Origin: 2-02-FULL-43-11-A sp964477065
GTDB lineage: Bacteria; Patescibacteriota; Microgenomatia; UBA1406; HO2-37-13b
Assembly: GCA_964477065.1 (NCBI GenBank)
Contig: CAYZCU010000011.1
Span: 1 to 26,329 of the forward strand
Reading direction: 5' to 3'
Length of the DNA stretch: 26,329 bases
Shown here: positions 1 through 8,487 of the stretch, in pieces
Position numbering within the stretch: position 1 is the first letter of the stretch
Layout: every line of letters starts with the position of its first letter
Position numbers and translations under genes: made by a program
The notes under the pieces: generated by a model
What the model was told of the DNA's origin: nothing
The model's database searches: none
Seen by the model: the letters and a program-made list of their open reading frames with translations, nothing else

Positions 1-2557
1 TGAAAAACCTACGTCAGCGAGGGGAACTCGCACTGACACTTTCACTTCTTGGTATTTTTATCTCTCTGGTTGGTATCGGGATAGGCTCAAGCATGACGCG
101 ATCTGTCCAGCAGTCTTCATTTCAGGCACAAAGCCTTTTTACGTATAAAAGTACACTTGAGATTCGCAACGAATCTGGACAAGTGATCCCTTGGGAGCCT
201 GATTTCACGTGGGATAATGCAGGTGCAGGATCGGGCCTCAAGAAAGGGGATCTCGTAACTCCACCATCTCCACTTGCTCAGATTATCTATGATGCAACAA
301 AAAATGGTGTTGAAAAAAGTCTGCAAGGGTATCCAGCAACGGTCGTTATTCGTATTCCAGAGCAAAAATACGAGATCGTCAGTGCGTTTTGTGAAGATAT
401 ATATGGAGATACCTGTACCAAAAGTAAAATAACAAATGATAATCGTACACGTAGTAATCTCGTTATTGCCAACGGTGCTGAGATCAAATATGGTGTCGTC
501 GTACGTTTGAAATCTAATCCCCACCCCACATCAGCTCCGACATCTGCTCCAACAGTCACGCAGACCCCTAACGCATGTCCTATCTCAGGAAGTGAATGTG
601 CACCTCGCAATGTCGAGATATCGAACATCACATCACGAACCATCGATATCAACTGGGACCTTCCCCAAGGCTGTGCAGGATTTAAGCAAGGAAGTGACTA
701 TTGGATCGATGTTGAGCGCCCAGGTGAGTCTATCGTCTGTGTCGCTGAAGGAGGATCAGATGGAAATAAGCAGTGTGTTCTGGGCAAAACAACGGGTTTN
801 NNNNNNNNNCAAATTCAGAAGAATTCAGAAAGCGCGCATGGGACGAAAACAGACGCTATGATGTCAAGGTTTATACCCATAATGCATCCCCATCCTGTGT
901 AAACACCACTCCTGGAGTCGGTTCATTTACCTATGAGGTTGCCCAACCTACCACAGCCCCAACAGATACTCCTACAGGGAAATTACAATGTAACAGGCCC
1001 TGTATCTACAGTGAGCCCCCAAAAGCTCCGAGTAACAAACCTCGTTGCTGGAGAGGCGCATGTCCGGATAACCAGCCTGGATGTGGCGGAGGCATCGCAG
1101 AAAATGAAATCAACCGAGGATGCACATATGCTGGAGATGTCTGTAGGATCAATCAAGAGGTGGATTGTAATTCAGGGGAGGATATTGGGAAGAAGTCAGA
1201 TCCGAAGCCAACGGGGGCAACAGTGACTCCTGTACCAACAGGGAAGCCAGAAGAATTTGTAACAATTCGATATAGTAATTTAACAGGTAATAAATTTTAT
1301 GATAATAAGGGAGGTTTTGTGAATCTTTATCTTGGAACTAAGGAGGATCCATGGCAGTATTTTGTTAAATATTCTGAAATTCAAGCTGGGCATGAGGGAA
1401 GTTTCAAAATTCCTAAATCAATTCTAGATAAAGCTCAGACATATGGAATTGACTATCATAATGATTTAAGTTCAAATTTTGATGCAAGTAAGGCGCGTAT
1501 CGCTGATGTACCATTTGTAAAAGTATTTATGGTGAAAGGAGACATAATAGGTTTGAAGGAATCAATAAAGGAAGATTTCACATATTCTCTTATTGAACTA
1601 TTAAATGAAGTTCAATCAAGAAGTAATGATAGTGAGACTTTTTTCAATGCAAGGTGGAAAATGTTTGATACTCATGCAGCCCCTATTCACGTTAAGCTGA
1701 ATGGACAAATTCCATCCGGTACGTATATATATCTATCTATGCCCCGTATACCTAAATCTTTTGGATCAAATCATATATTCGAGACACTTTTAGACGAAAC
1801 AAATTATATATATAATTCAGCAGATTTGACATATTACAATAAGGAAATTTTATTAGTTAATTTACTTAATGAAAAAGGATTAGTGGTGACTATAGTCAAA
1901 GCTGATGGCTATGGAGATACTCGCCTAGTAGCTACAAACTGTACTAATTTACAACAAATTAACGAAGTTGAATATAGGTGCTTACTCAATAGTGATACCC
2001 ACACTATGACTGTTTCATTTGAGAAAACATCAAATAAACCAAGCAATCCGACAGTTTCAAGTAATCTATTGATTGATGATGAATTAGCAGACACACAAAG
2101 TAGTGCTCAAGTACCTTCGCTTTTATTACTATGCTCAGAACATAATTGTGAAAAGCATGATTTAACTGATTCAAAACTACCTGAATTGCTCGATACATTT
2201 AGTATGCAATCGAATGGACTATCGCGTGTATCATGTGAGGTGCTTATTCATAACAAAAGCATAGTTTGTCCTAACGTTCTATTAAGTACCAATCAAATTA
2301 ATTTTGTTAAAGTTGAAAATTCTTCGTCAGGAATAGTTGCCAGAATCACAACCCAATCTGAGATAGCTGATATTGACCAAGATGGAGTAGTCTCTGCAAG
2401 TGATTTGGCCACAATTATAGCTAGCTATGGAACACAAGAAGGTGACATTAATGCGGATGGCTTAACTAATGCCGTCGATCTATCATTAATCACTGGCGTT
2501 ATCGGGACTGATGTCATCACAAATTCAATGTGGACTCCTACTCAATCCTTCAACTAG
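1..2557 (+). CDS. Secreted/membrane-anchored surface protein with pilin-like N-terminus, FN3 domain and C-terminal dockerin-like repeat (start just outside window; contains assembly gap)
   Basis: The reading frame is open from base 3, and bases 1-2 (TG) look like the end of an ATG starting one base before the window, giving a protein that begins MKNLRQRGEL. A basic start, a Gly-Glu pair and a hydrophobic helix (about residues 10-29) resemble a prepilin-type leader or a signal anchor. Thr/Pro-rich linkers (about 515-570, 940-985, 1200-1250) separate domains. A fibronectin type III-like domain begins near base 598 and is interrupted by ten Ns (800-809); the frame changes across the gap, so the true gap length should be 2 modulo 3. 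A Cys-rich segment follows (about 985-1190). The C-terminus (2369-2512) has two DxDxDG loops (DIDQDGVVSASD, DINADGLTNAVD), as in type I dockerins. The part after about 1255 is much richer in A+T than the part before. The exact function is unknown; an extracellular adhesive or structural role is inferred. Confidence 0.8.
800..809. other. Assembly gap (10 N) inside the surface protein gene
   Basis: This is a run of ten Ns. The coding frame before it (codon starts at multiples of 3) differs from the frame after it (codon starts at 2 modulo 3). The two sides read as one FN3-like domain, so this is a scaffold join of unknown length and not evidence of a broken gene. Confidence 0.97.
2369..2512 (+). 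other. Dockerin-like double EF-hand segment at the C-terminus of the surface protein
   Basis: Two calcium-loop motifs of the form DxDxDGxxxxxD are spaced like the duplicated 22-24 residue repeats of type I dockerins, each followed by a short hydrophobic helix (LATIIASYG and LSLITGVIG). In the known family these bind cohesin modules. No cohesin is visible in this window, so the partner is unknown; such pairs also occur as calcium-stabilised ends of non-cellulosomal secreted proteins. Confidence 0.75.
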
Positions 2558-2623
2558 CTTTCCTTTAGACAAGTAGTCGTTCTTAATTAATCTGTTTTCA
2601 TATCTCTTTTTCTTCCCTTCCCC

Positions 2624-2653
2624 TTGACAGGCGTGAACTAATTGGCGTAAAAT
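2624..2653 (+). promoter_or_regulatory. Promoter of the dcw cluster upstream of mraZ
   Basis: A perfect -35 TTGACA (2624-2629), an 18-bp spacer and a -10 TAAAAT (2648-2653, five of six consensus positions) lie directly before mraZ. Transcription should start about 7 nt after the -10, at about 2660-2662, which coincides with the ATG at 2662. This predicts a leaderless mraZ mRNA. It is the only place in the window where I see a full -35/-10 pair. Confidence 0.75.
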
Positions 2654-2677
2654 GGTTGCAAATGGTGTTTTTTGGTG
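2643..2677 (+). promoter_or_regulatory. Putative MraZ operator: four TGG(T/C)G-type direct repeats at exact 10-bp spacing
   Basis: TGGCG (2643), TGGTT (2653), TGGTG (2663) and TGGTG (2673) start exactly 10 bp apart and span the end of the promoter spacer, the -10, the predicted transcription start and the first codons of mraZ. MraZ proteins are known to bind short direct repeats with 10-bp periodicity in front of their own gene (TGGGN boxes in Escherichia coli). The match in period and place suggests autorepression. The last two boxes are also coding sequence, so protein constraint could explain part of the pattern. Confidence 0.6.
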
Positions 2678-3060
2678 AATATTCAAACAGCGTGACGGAT
2701 GGCGGACGTGTAGCTATCCCGAAGAAAATACGTGAAAACCTCAAAGGAGATATGTTTATGCTTGCAAAGGGCTTTGACACGTGTCTTGCAGGCTACGACC
2801 ATGATGATTGGCAGGCACGTTCACAGGACTTGATGAGCGTATCACTTCTGGATAAAGAAAACATAGATAAGCGACGTATGCTCTTCTCTGGCGCACATGA
2901 GATCACCATCGACGAGCAGGGCAGACTCGTGATCCCAAAGGCACTCACAGAGTACATGGGTCTCACAGGCGATAAGGTGAAAATTATTGGGGTAGGAGAT
3001 CATTTTGAGCTGTGGGACGAGACGAAATGGCACGACTATACACAGAGAGTCGATATGTAA
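2662..3060 (+). CDS. mraZ: Transcriptional regulator MraZ
   Basis: The 132-aa protein has the two tandem AbrB-like MraZ half-domains: an N-terminal FFGEYSNSVTDGGRVAIPKK (from residue 3) and a second repeat with DEQGRLVIPKAL (about residues 84-95). The family usually starts with M-F-x-G-E-Y, so ATG 2662 or GTG 2665 is the likely start; the TTG at 2656 is less likely because it lies upstream of the predicted transcription start. MraZ is a DNA-binding regulator that typically sits first in the dcw cluster and represses it. Here it is first as well, and 10-bp-spaced repeats overlap its start. The stop is followed by a single T and then the rsmH ATG. Confidence 0.93.
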   Translation: MVFFGEYSNSVTDGGRVAIPKKIRENLKGDMFMLAKGFDTCLAGYDHDDWQARSQDLMSVSLLDKENIDKRRMLFSGAHEITIDEQGRLVIPKALTEYMGLTGDKVKIIGVGDHFELWDETKWHDYTQRVDM

Positions 3061-3061
3061 T

Positions 3062-3892
3062 ATGCATACACCCGTACTTTTACAACAAACATTAGAAGTA
3101 TTGCAGGTCACGCCTGGAAAGCGCTACATTGACGCGACGTATGGCCTGGGAGGTCACACGCGGGAGATCTTGGCGCAGGGCGGGCAGGTGCTGGGTATTG
3201 AGTGGGACGCACAATCCCTTCAGCTCAGAAGAAGGGAAGCGCAAGGGGATGATACAAACCTCACGCTCATCTCAGGAAACTTTGCAGATATCGAACAGAT
3301 CGCGACCGAACAAGGCTGGACATCTGTTGATGGCATCCTCTTTGATTACGGCCTCTCAATGTGGCAGATACGCGAATCAGGGAAGGGGTTCAGTTATGAG
3401 CAGGACGATGAGCCTCTGGACATGCGCATCGATGATACGTTGAGCACGACAGCAGAAGACATTATTACAAGTTATTCAGAAGAACAACTCTATGACACAT
3501 TTACGAGAAACGCTGAAGAGGTCAATTCTCGGGCAATTGCTCACGCTCTTGTCCAGTCCCGTCGACTAAGCCCGATTCACACCGTTGGAGAGCTTAAAAA
3601 AGCACTCAAGACGGTGAAAGGAGATATGGGGACACTCGCTCGTGTTTTTCAAGCACTGAGGATCGAGGTGAACCATGAATTTGACAACCTGACCCGAGGA
3701 CTCGACGGAGCCCTCAACATACTATCCTCAGATGGCAGAATCGTGATTATCACGTTTCATCCGTCTGAAGACAGAATGGTGAAGCACTGGACACGCACGC
3801 ATGATGTCCATACAACAAAGAAAGCCCTTCGTGCGAAACAGGGCCAGCGGTTTGAAAGATCCGCATTATTACGAGTTATCACAAAAAAATAA
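3062..3892 (+). CDS. rsmH: 16S rRNA (cytosine(1402)-N(4))-methyltransferase RsmH
   Basis: The 276-aa protein (also called MraW) begins MHTPVLLQQTLEVL, as usual for the family, and has a Rossmann SAM-binding motif (DATYGLGGHTREIL, about residues 21-34). The diagnostic RVFQALRIEVN segment and a C-terminal ERSALLRVI (family form R-S-A-x-LR) are present. The usual DLGVSSPQL motif reads DYGLSMWQI here, a modest divergence. It N4-methylates C1402 in the decoding centre of 16S rRNA, using S-adenosylmethionine. The start follows the mraZ stop by one base (TAA T ATG). The upstream AGAGAG could be a weak ribosome site. It is the second gene of the cluster, its usual place. Confidence 0.95.
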   Translation: MHTPVLLQQTLEVLQVTPGKRYIDATYGLGGHTREILAQGGQVLGIEWDAQSLQLRRREAQGDDTNLTLISGNFADIEQIATEQGWTSVDGILFDYGLSMWQIRESGKGFSYEQDDEPLDMRIDDTLSTTAEDIITSYSEEQLYDTFTRNAEEVNSRAIAHALVQSRRLSPIHTVGELKKALKTVKGDMGTLARVFQALRIEVNHEFDNLTRGLDGALNILSSDGRIVIITFHPSEDRMVKHWTRTHDVHTTKKALRAKQGQRFERSALLRVITKK

Positions 3893-3893
3893 T

Positions 3894-4160
3894 ATGAAAC
3901 ACATCTTGATGGGAATTTTATTTGTATCCATGCTTATCGGCAATATTGCCGTGTTTGGTCAGTCTGTTCATTTATCAGATAAAATTGTCCACATGGAGTC
4001 AGAAACACGAGCATTACGTACTGAAAATGCATCTCTGACGCAGAAAGTGTATACGCAGGAATCCCTTTCACAGCTCTCATTGCTTGCTGATCAGCTGGGA
4101 TTTACAAAGGAGGCTGAGCCACTGTACCTTGATTCACATGAGTACGCTTTGGTACGATAG
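3894..4160 (+). CDS. ftsL: FtsL-like septal division protein
   Basis: This 88-aa protein has one N-terminal membrane helix (about residues 3-20) with almost no cytoplasmic tail, followed by a heptad-like coiled-coil stretch (about 24-60, SDKIVHMESETRALRTENAS) and a short tail. Sequence identity in this family is too low to be decisive. The size, the topology and the position between rsmH and ftsI make FtsL the best call. FtsL pairs with DivIC/FtsB and FtsQ to activate FtsWI. The start is TAA T ATG after rsmH, with no Shine-Dalgarno sequence (the upstream bases are A-rich). A general septum-formation initiator (FtsB-like) protein is the alternative. Confidence 0.8.
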   Translation: MKHILMGILFVSMLIGNIAVFGQSVHLSDKIVHMESETRALRTENASLTQKVYTQESLSQLSLLADQLGFTKEAEPLYLDSHEYALVR

Positions 4161-4163
4161 GGT

Positions 4164-5828
4164 ATGTTTCGCCTCAGATTAGTTGGAATAGGGGTCTGTG
4201 TCCTCATTGGTGCAATCTTTGTACGTCTTTTCTATATCCAGGTGTTAGCACCTGATGCGTTTGCCTCAAATGATTACCTACGCACAGTGCGTATCACGCC
4301 ACTACGAGGGACTATCACAGATCGTCATGGTGAGCCTTTGGTGATTAATGAGACGCGCTATGTCCTCTTTGCTGAGCCCAAAACATTTACAGAGGATAAG
4401 CGGGATATAATCGAGGATATAGATCGGATCCTGCATACGGGTGAAGCAACGCTTGAAGCTAAGTTAGACACTGACAAGTCTTGGGTCGCACTGGATCGTG
4501 ACATTTCGCAAAAGGAGCGAGATCGTATCGCCAAGCTCCAGATTCATGGGCTTGGCTTTGATGAGACATCTCGGAGATTTTATCCTGAGGCGTCACTGTC
4601 ATCGCATCTTGTGGGGTTTGTGGGCAATGATGAAGATGGAGATGATGTTGGGTATTTTGGTGTTGAAGGCTACTACAATAAAGATCTTGAAGGTCTTCCA
4701 GGCATACTCAAAACTGAGCGTGATGTGCTGGGAAGGCCGATTGTGGTGGGTACGCAGGATAAATTAAAAGGGGAAAATGGTCGCAAGCTGATACTGACGA
4801 TTGATAAAAACACCCAGCGCATTGCCAAGCAGAAACTTATCAGTGCTGTGGACAAGTATCAAGCGCAAAGTGGGTGCGTGACTGTCGCTGACCCAAGGAC
4901 GATGGAGATTTTGGCTATGACATGTATCCCTGATTTTGACCCTTTGGAGTACTACAAATTTACGGAGAAAGAGTTTAAAAATCCGATTGTATCTGATGTT
5001 TTTGAGCCTGGATCAATTTTCAAACCACTGATTGTCGCATCTGCGCTTGATGCTCGAGTTATCAAACCTGACGACATCTACGATGAAAAAGGTCCTGTGA
5101 AGATAGGTAAATACTTTATCCGCACCTGGAATGATGAATATCATGGCAAGATTAATATTTCTCAGATTCTACAGAATTCATCAAATGTGGGCATGGTGTT
5201 TATCGGTAATAAATTAGGTGAAAAAAGGCTCTATGATGCGATAACTAACTATGGGTTTGGAAAAGAAACTGGCATCGATATCCAAGGAGAAGTTTCCAGC
5301 TCCGTCAAAAATATGAATGCATGGTATACAGTTGACTTTGCCACTGCAACATTCGGGCAGGGCATTGCAGTAACTCAGATCCAGATATTGACGGCATTTT
5401 CATCAATTATTAATGGAGGCTGGCTCATGAAGCCCTATGTGGTCAAGGAGATGGTCTCAGAAAGTGGAGATGTGAAGCGTATCCAGCCAAAACGTGTCAA
5501 GCGAGTGATCAGCGATAAGACCTCCATGCAGATTCGAAAAATGCTTCATGAAGTTGTCCAGCATGGAGAAGTCCATTGGAAGACGCCAGCAGGCTATGAG
5601 ATAGGTGGTAAGACTGGAACGGCCCAGATTGCTGTAGAGGGTACGTATGATGCATCCAAAACGAATGCTTCATTTATCGGATTTGTCCCCGTGAATGATC
5701 CCAAACTGATCATGCTTGTCACGTTGCATCAACCTGCAACCTCACCATGGGCATCTGAAACATCTGCTCCACTTTTCTTCGATATAGTAAAGGATCTCAT
5801 TGTTGAGTATAATATAAGTCCTAACTAG
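4164..5828 (+). CDS. ftsI: Peptidoglycan D,D-transpeptidase (class B penicillin-binding protein, FtsI/PBP3 type)
   Basis: The 554-aa protein has a single N-terminal membrane helix (about residues 5-27), a PBP dimerisation domain starting at RGTITDRHGEPL, and a transpeptidase domain with all three catalytic motifs: S284-I-F-K287 (in EPGSIFKP), S339-S-N341 and K483-T-G485 (GGKTGTAQ). It crosslinks septal peptidoglycan and works with the SEDS polymerase FtsW, encoded further down. The start lies 3 nt after the ftsL stop. The upstream GATAGGG is one of the few purine-rich tracts near a start in this cluster. No PASTA domain is visible at the C-terminus. Confidence 0.94.
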   Translation: MFRLRLVGIGVCVLIGAIFVRLFYIQVLAPDAFASNDYLRTVRITPLRGTITDRHGEPLVINETRYVLFAEPKTFTEDKRDIIEDIDRILHTGEATLEAKLDTDKSWVALDRDISQKERDRIAKLQIHGLGFDETSRRFYPEASLSSHLVGFVGNDEDGDDVGYFGVEGYYNKDLEGLPGILKTERDVLGRPIVVGTQDKLKGENGRKLILTIDKNTQRIAKQKLISAVDKYQAQSGCVTVADPRTMEILAMTCIPDFDPLEYYKFTEKEFKNPIVSDVFEPGSIFKPLIVASALDARVIKPDDIYDEKGPVKIGKYFIRTWNDEYHGKINISQILQNSSNVGMVFIGNKLGEKRLYDAITNYGFGKETGIDIQGEVSSSVKNMNAWYTVDFATATFGQGIAVTQIQILTAFSSIINGGWLMKPYVVKEMVSESGDVKRIQPKRVKRVISDKTSMQIRKMLHEVVQHGEVHWKTPAGYEIGGKTGTAQIAVEGTYDASKTNASFIGFVPVNDPKLIMLVTLHQPATSPWASETSAPLFFDIVKDLIVEYNISPN

Positions 5829-5834
5829 GTCACG

Positions 5835-7082
5835 ATGACCCGTATGAGCATCATGCACACATTCATTCGCAACGTAAAAAACATCAAACATCTCCTTGGA
5901 GCATTTTTAGCTTGTCTACGCTATGGTTTCCCCAGTCGCAAACTCACGGTGATAGGCGTGACAGGCACAGATGGCAAAACAACCACGTCACATTTGATCT
6001 ATCACATTTTGAAGGAGGCAGGATATAACGTGTCTGTATCGACAACTGTCTTTGCAGATATTGCAGGTGAGACGCTTGATACAGGGCTTCATGTGACAAC
6101 CCAAAGCCCCTGGCAGATCCAGGCAAATATGTCGAGGGCGGTGAAAAAAGGGTGTACGCACTTTGTGCTTGAAACGACCTCGCATGGTATTGACCAATAC
6201 CGCGTGTGGGGCGTGCGATTTGCGCTTGCAGTCTTGACAAACATTACCCCTGAGCATCTTGACTATCACAAAACATTTAAAGCATATCTGCGTACAAAGG
6301 TGCGACTGTTGCAACGTGCCAATAATGCGTGTATCAACAGCGATGCAGATTGTTTTGAAGATGTCCGCGCTCTTCTTGATGAGAAAGCCCATCCCTACAA
6401 AACATATTCAATTTTATCTAAGAAGGCTGATTATTATTGGGATCCTAAAATTGCAACACATCTGCATGAAGAGTTTAATCGGCAGAATATCATGGCTGGG
6501 TATGCGGTATGTCGTGAGCTTGGCTTGTCAGCACAGCAAATCAGAGCAGGTATCCGGACATTTACCTTACCCAAAGGAAGGTTTGATACGGTCTATGATC
6601 GCTCATTTCGCGTGATCATCGACTTTGCACATACACCTCATTCCATTCGACAATTGCTCAAGGCATGCGATACAGATACGGGTCGGATTATACACATTTT
6701 TGGTTCTGCAGGCTTACGTGATGCGCAAAAACGCCCTGATATGGGGAGAGCAAGTGGTGAATATGCTGATTTTGTCATTGTAACGGAGGAAGATTATCGA
6801 ACAGAGGACTTTATGAAGATCGCGCAAGCCGTCAGCCAAGGGCTTTACGAACAAGGATTTTCGTTTGTCGAGCCACATCAGCTTGGAGAGGTCAAGAAAG
6901 GTGAGAAGCAGTTCACGATTATCAAGAACCGTGAAAAGGCGATTGAAGCGGGGATTGAGCTTGCCAAAAAAGGAGATACGGTACTTGTGACAGGCAAAGG
7001 GCATGAACAGAGCCTTGCACGGGGGACAAAAGAATTTCCATGGGATGATTACAAAGCTGTTGCTTCCGCACTCAAAGCATAA
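5835..7082 (+). CDS. murE: MurE-like UDP-N-acetylmuramyl-tripeptide synthetase lacking the N-terminal domain
   Basis: This Mur ligase of 415 aa is shorter than typical MurE (about 480-500) because the N-terminal UDP-binding domain is missing: the ATP-binding GTDGKTTT already sits at residues 44-51. Other MurE features are present: TTSHGIDQYR, NITPEHLDYH, DFAHTP (263-268), the RDAQKRPDMG segment and GKGHE. The DNPR-type motif that contacts the incoming diamino acid reads E318-E-D-Y-R322, so the third-residue amino acid cannot be read off directly. Three in-frame ATGs (5835, 5844, 5853) leave the start open. A TATAAT at 5808-5813 could be an internal promoter. It would add residue 3 of the stem peptide. 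Confidence 0.85.
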   Translation: MTRMSIMHTFIRNVKNIKHLLGAFLACLRYGFPSRKLTVIGVTGTDGKTTTSHLIYHILKEAGYNVSVSTTVFADIAGETLDTGLHVTTQSPWQIQANMSRAVKKGCTHFVLETTSHGIDQYRVWGVRFALAVLTNITPEHLDYHKTFKAYLRTKVRLLQRANNACINSDADCFEDVRALLDEKAHPYKTYSILSKKADYYWDPKIATHLHEEFNRQNIMAGYAVCRELGLSAQQIRAGIRTFTLPKGRFDTVYDRSFRVIIDFAHTPHSIRQLLKACDTDTGRIIHIFGSAGLRDAQKRPDMGRASGEYADFVIVTEEDYRTEDFMKIAQAVSQGLYEQGFSFVEPHQLGEVKKGEKQFTIIKNREKAIEAGIELAKKGDTVLVTGKGHEQSLARGTKEFPWDDYKAVASALKA

Positions 7083-7083
7083 A

Positions 7084-8487
7084 ATGACTTTTTCACAAGC
7101 CAAACATATCTACATGGTAGGGATAAAAGGTTTTGGTATGGCATCACTTGCCACAGTCTTAGTGAAGATGGGCAAGCACGTCTCCGGCTCGGATGTGGGG
7201 ACGTACTTCACGACAGATGATTTACTTGATGAGCTCCAGATCAAACGACTTGTGGGGTTTGATGCCTCACATGTGCCTGCTGAAACGGACATTGTCATCA
7301 CGACAGGCGCTCATGGAGGCTTGCACAACCCAGAAGTCGATGAGGCACGCTCGCGGGGTATCCAGATTTATACGCATGCAGAGGCATTGGGTTTAGTCAT
7401 GGATGCATTTGAGAAGCGGATTGCCATTTGTGGCTGTCACGGCAAGACGACTTCATCTGCGATGTGTGCCTATGTGATGCATCAGATGGGATTGCCTCTG
7501 GGCTATCAGGTGGGAGCATCGTCATTTTCGGGTTTGCCTGGTGGAGACTACACAGGCACAGACTACATGGTGGTCGAATCAGATGAATATGTTGCCTCAC
7601 CAGGAATTGATAATACCCCTCGATTTCTTTTTCAAAACCCGACACACACATTATGTCTCAACATTGATCTGGACCACGTCGATGTCTATCCAGATCTGAA
7701 TGCTGTCAAAATGGCATTTCAGACTTTTTTTGAAAAAATAGCATCGCAGGATGGACAGGTTGTGTATTGTTATGATAATGAATCAGCCCGCGAGGTCGCC
7801 CAAAATGTAACAGGGTTGCATATCCGTTCATATGGGACTGACATGCAAGCAGATGTGAAGCTGACATTCCATGATGGTCAGGGGACAGTAACCTTTGAAG
7901 ATGGACGTACCTATGATCTTCGGTTGCGCCTTCCTGGTAAGCATAATCTCCTGAATGCTACAGGTGTCTTGACAATCATAGATGCGCTCGGGCTTGACTG
8001 TTCTGAGGCGGTGAAGCACCTCCAGACCTTTGCGGGAGCGAAGTTGCGCTACGAGGTTTTGCTTGATACACCAGACTATACAGTTATCAATGATTATGCC
8101 CATCACCCACGAGAAATTCATGCGGTTATTGAAGCAACTCGATCTCAGTATCCGGATAGACGGCTGAAAGTATTGTTCCAGCCCCATACGGTTTCGAGGA
8201 CAAAGATGTTTCAAAAGGAATTTGTTGAAGAATTAGCACAAGCTGATGAGGCGGTGATGCTGGATATTTTTCAGTCAGCCAGAGAGCCTCTTGATGAGAA
8301 CTTTACGTCTGCATATATTGTTGAGCAGGCTCATGATGCTGGTCATACAAACATCGCATACAAGACCTTTGAAAGTGTCGAGGCAGATTTTCAGAGCTAT
8401 GAAAAAGGTGATGTCATCGTGTGGCTTGGTGCAGGTGACAAAAAGTATCTCTATACAAAGTTAGTTGACTATCTCAAAACACGATGA
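7084..8487 (+). CDS. murC: UDP-N-acetylmuramate--L-alanine ligase
   Basis: The 467-aa three-domain Mur ligase has an N-terminal Rossmann motif (VGIKGFGMASLA), an ATP loop G117-C-H-G-K-T-T123 (usually GTHGKTT, Thr replaced by Cys), NIDLDHVDVYPDL, NDYAHHPREI and FQPHTVSRT. These are MurC-type motifs; the related Mpl family is the main alternative but is unlikely inside a dcw cluster. It adds L-Ala to UDP-MurNAc. The gene starts 1 nt after the murE stop and its TGA overlaps the murB ATG (ATGA). Confidence 0.92.
   Translation: MTFSQAKHIYMVGIKGFGMASLATVLVKMGKHVSGSDVGTYFTTDDLLDELQIKRLVGFDASHVPAETDIVITTGAHGGLHNPEVDEARSRGIQIYTHAEALGLVMDAFEKRIAICGCHGKTTSSAMCAYVMHQMGLPLGYQVGASSFSGLPGGDYTGTDYMVVESDEYVASPGIDNTPRFLFQNPTHTLCLNIDLDHVDVYPDLNAVKMAFQTFFEKIASQDGQVVYCYDNESAREVAQNVTGLHIRSYGTDMQADVKLTFHDGQGTVTFEDGRTYDLRLRLPGKHNLLNATGVLTIIDALGLDCSEAVKHLQTFAGAKLRYEVLLDTPDYTVINDYAHHPREIHAVIEATRSQYPDRRLKVLFQPHTVSRTKMFQKEFVEELAQADEAVMLDIFQSAREPLDENFTSAYIVEQAHDAGHTNIAYKTFESVEADFQSYEKGDVIVWLGAGDKKYLYTKLVDYLKTR

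Noticed and set aside
5808..5813. TATAAT as a leaderless promoter for murE
   Set aside because: It lies 21 nt before the first ATG, outside the 6-9 nt spacing seen elsewhere, and no -35 is present; it may be a weak promoter, so it is only mentioned under murE.
7084..8487. murC as the recycling ligase Mpl
   Set aside because: Motifs and the dcw position between murE and murB fit MurC; Mpl is a recycling enzyme not normally encoded in dcw clusters.
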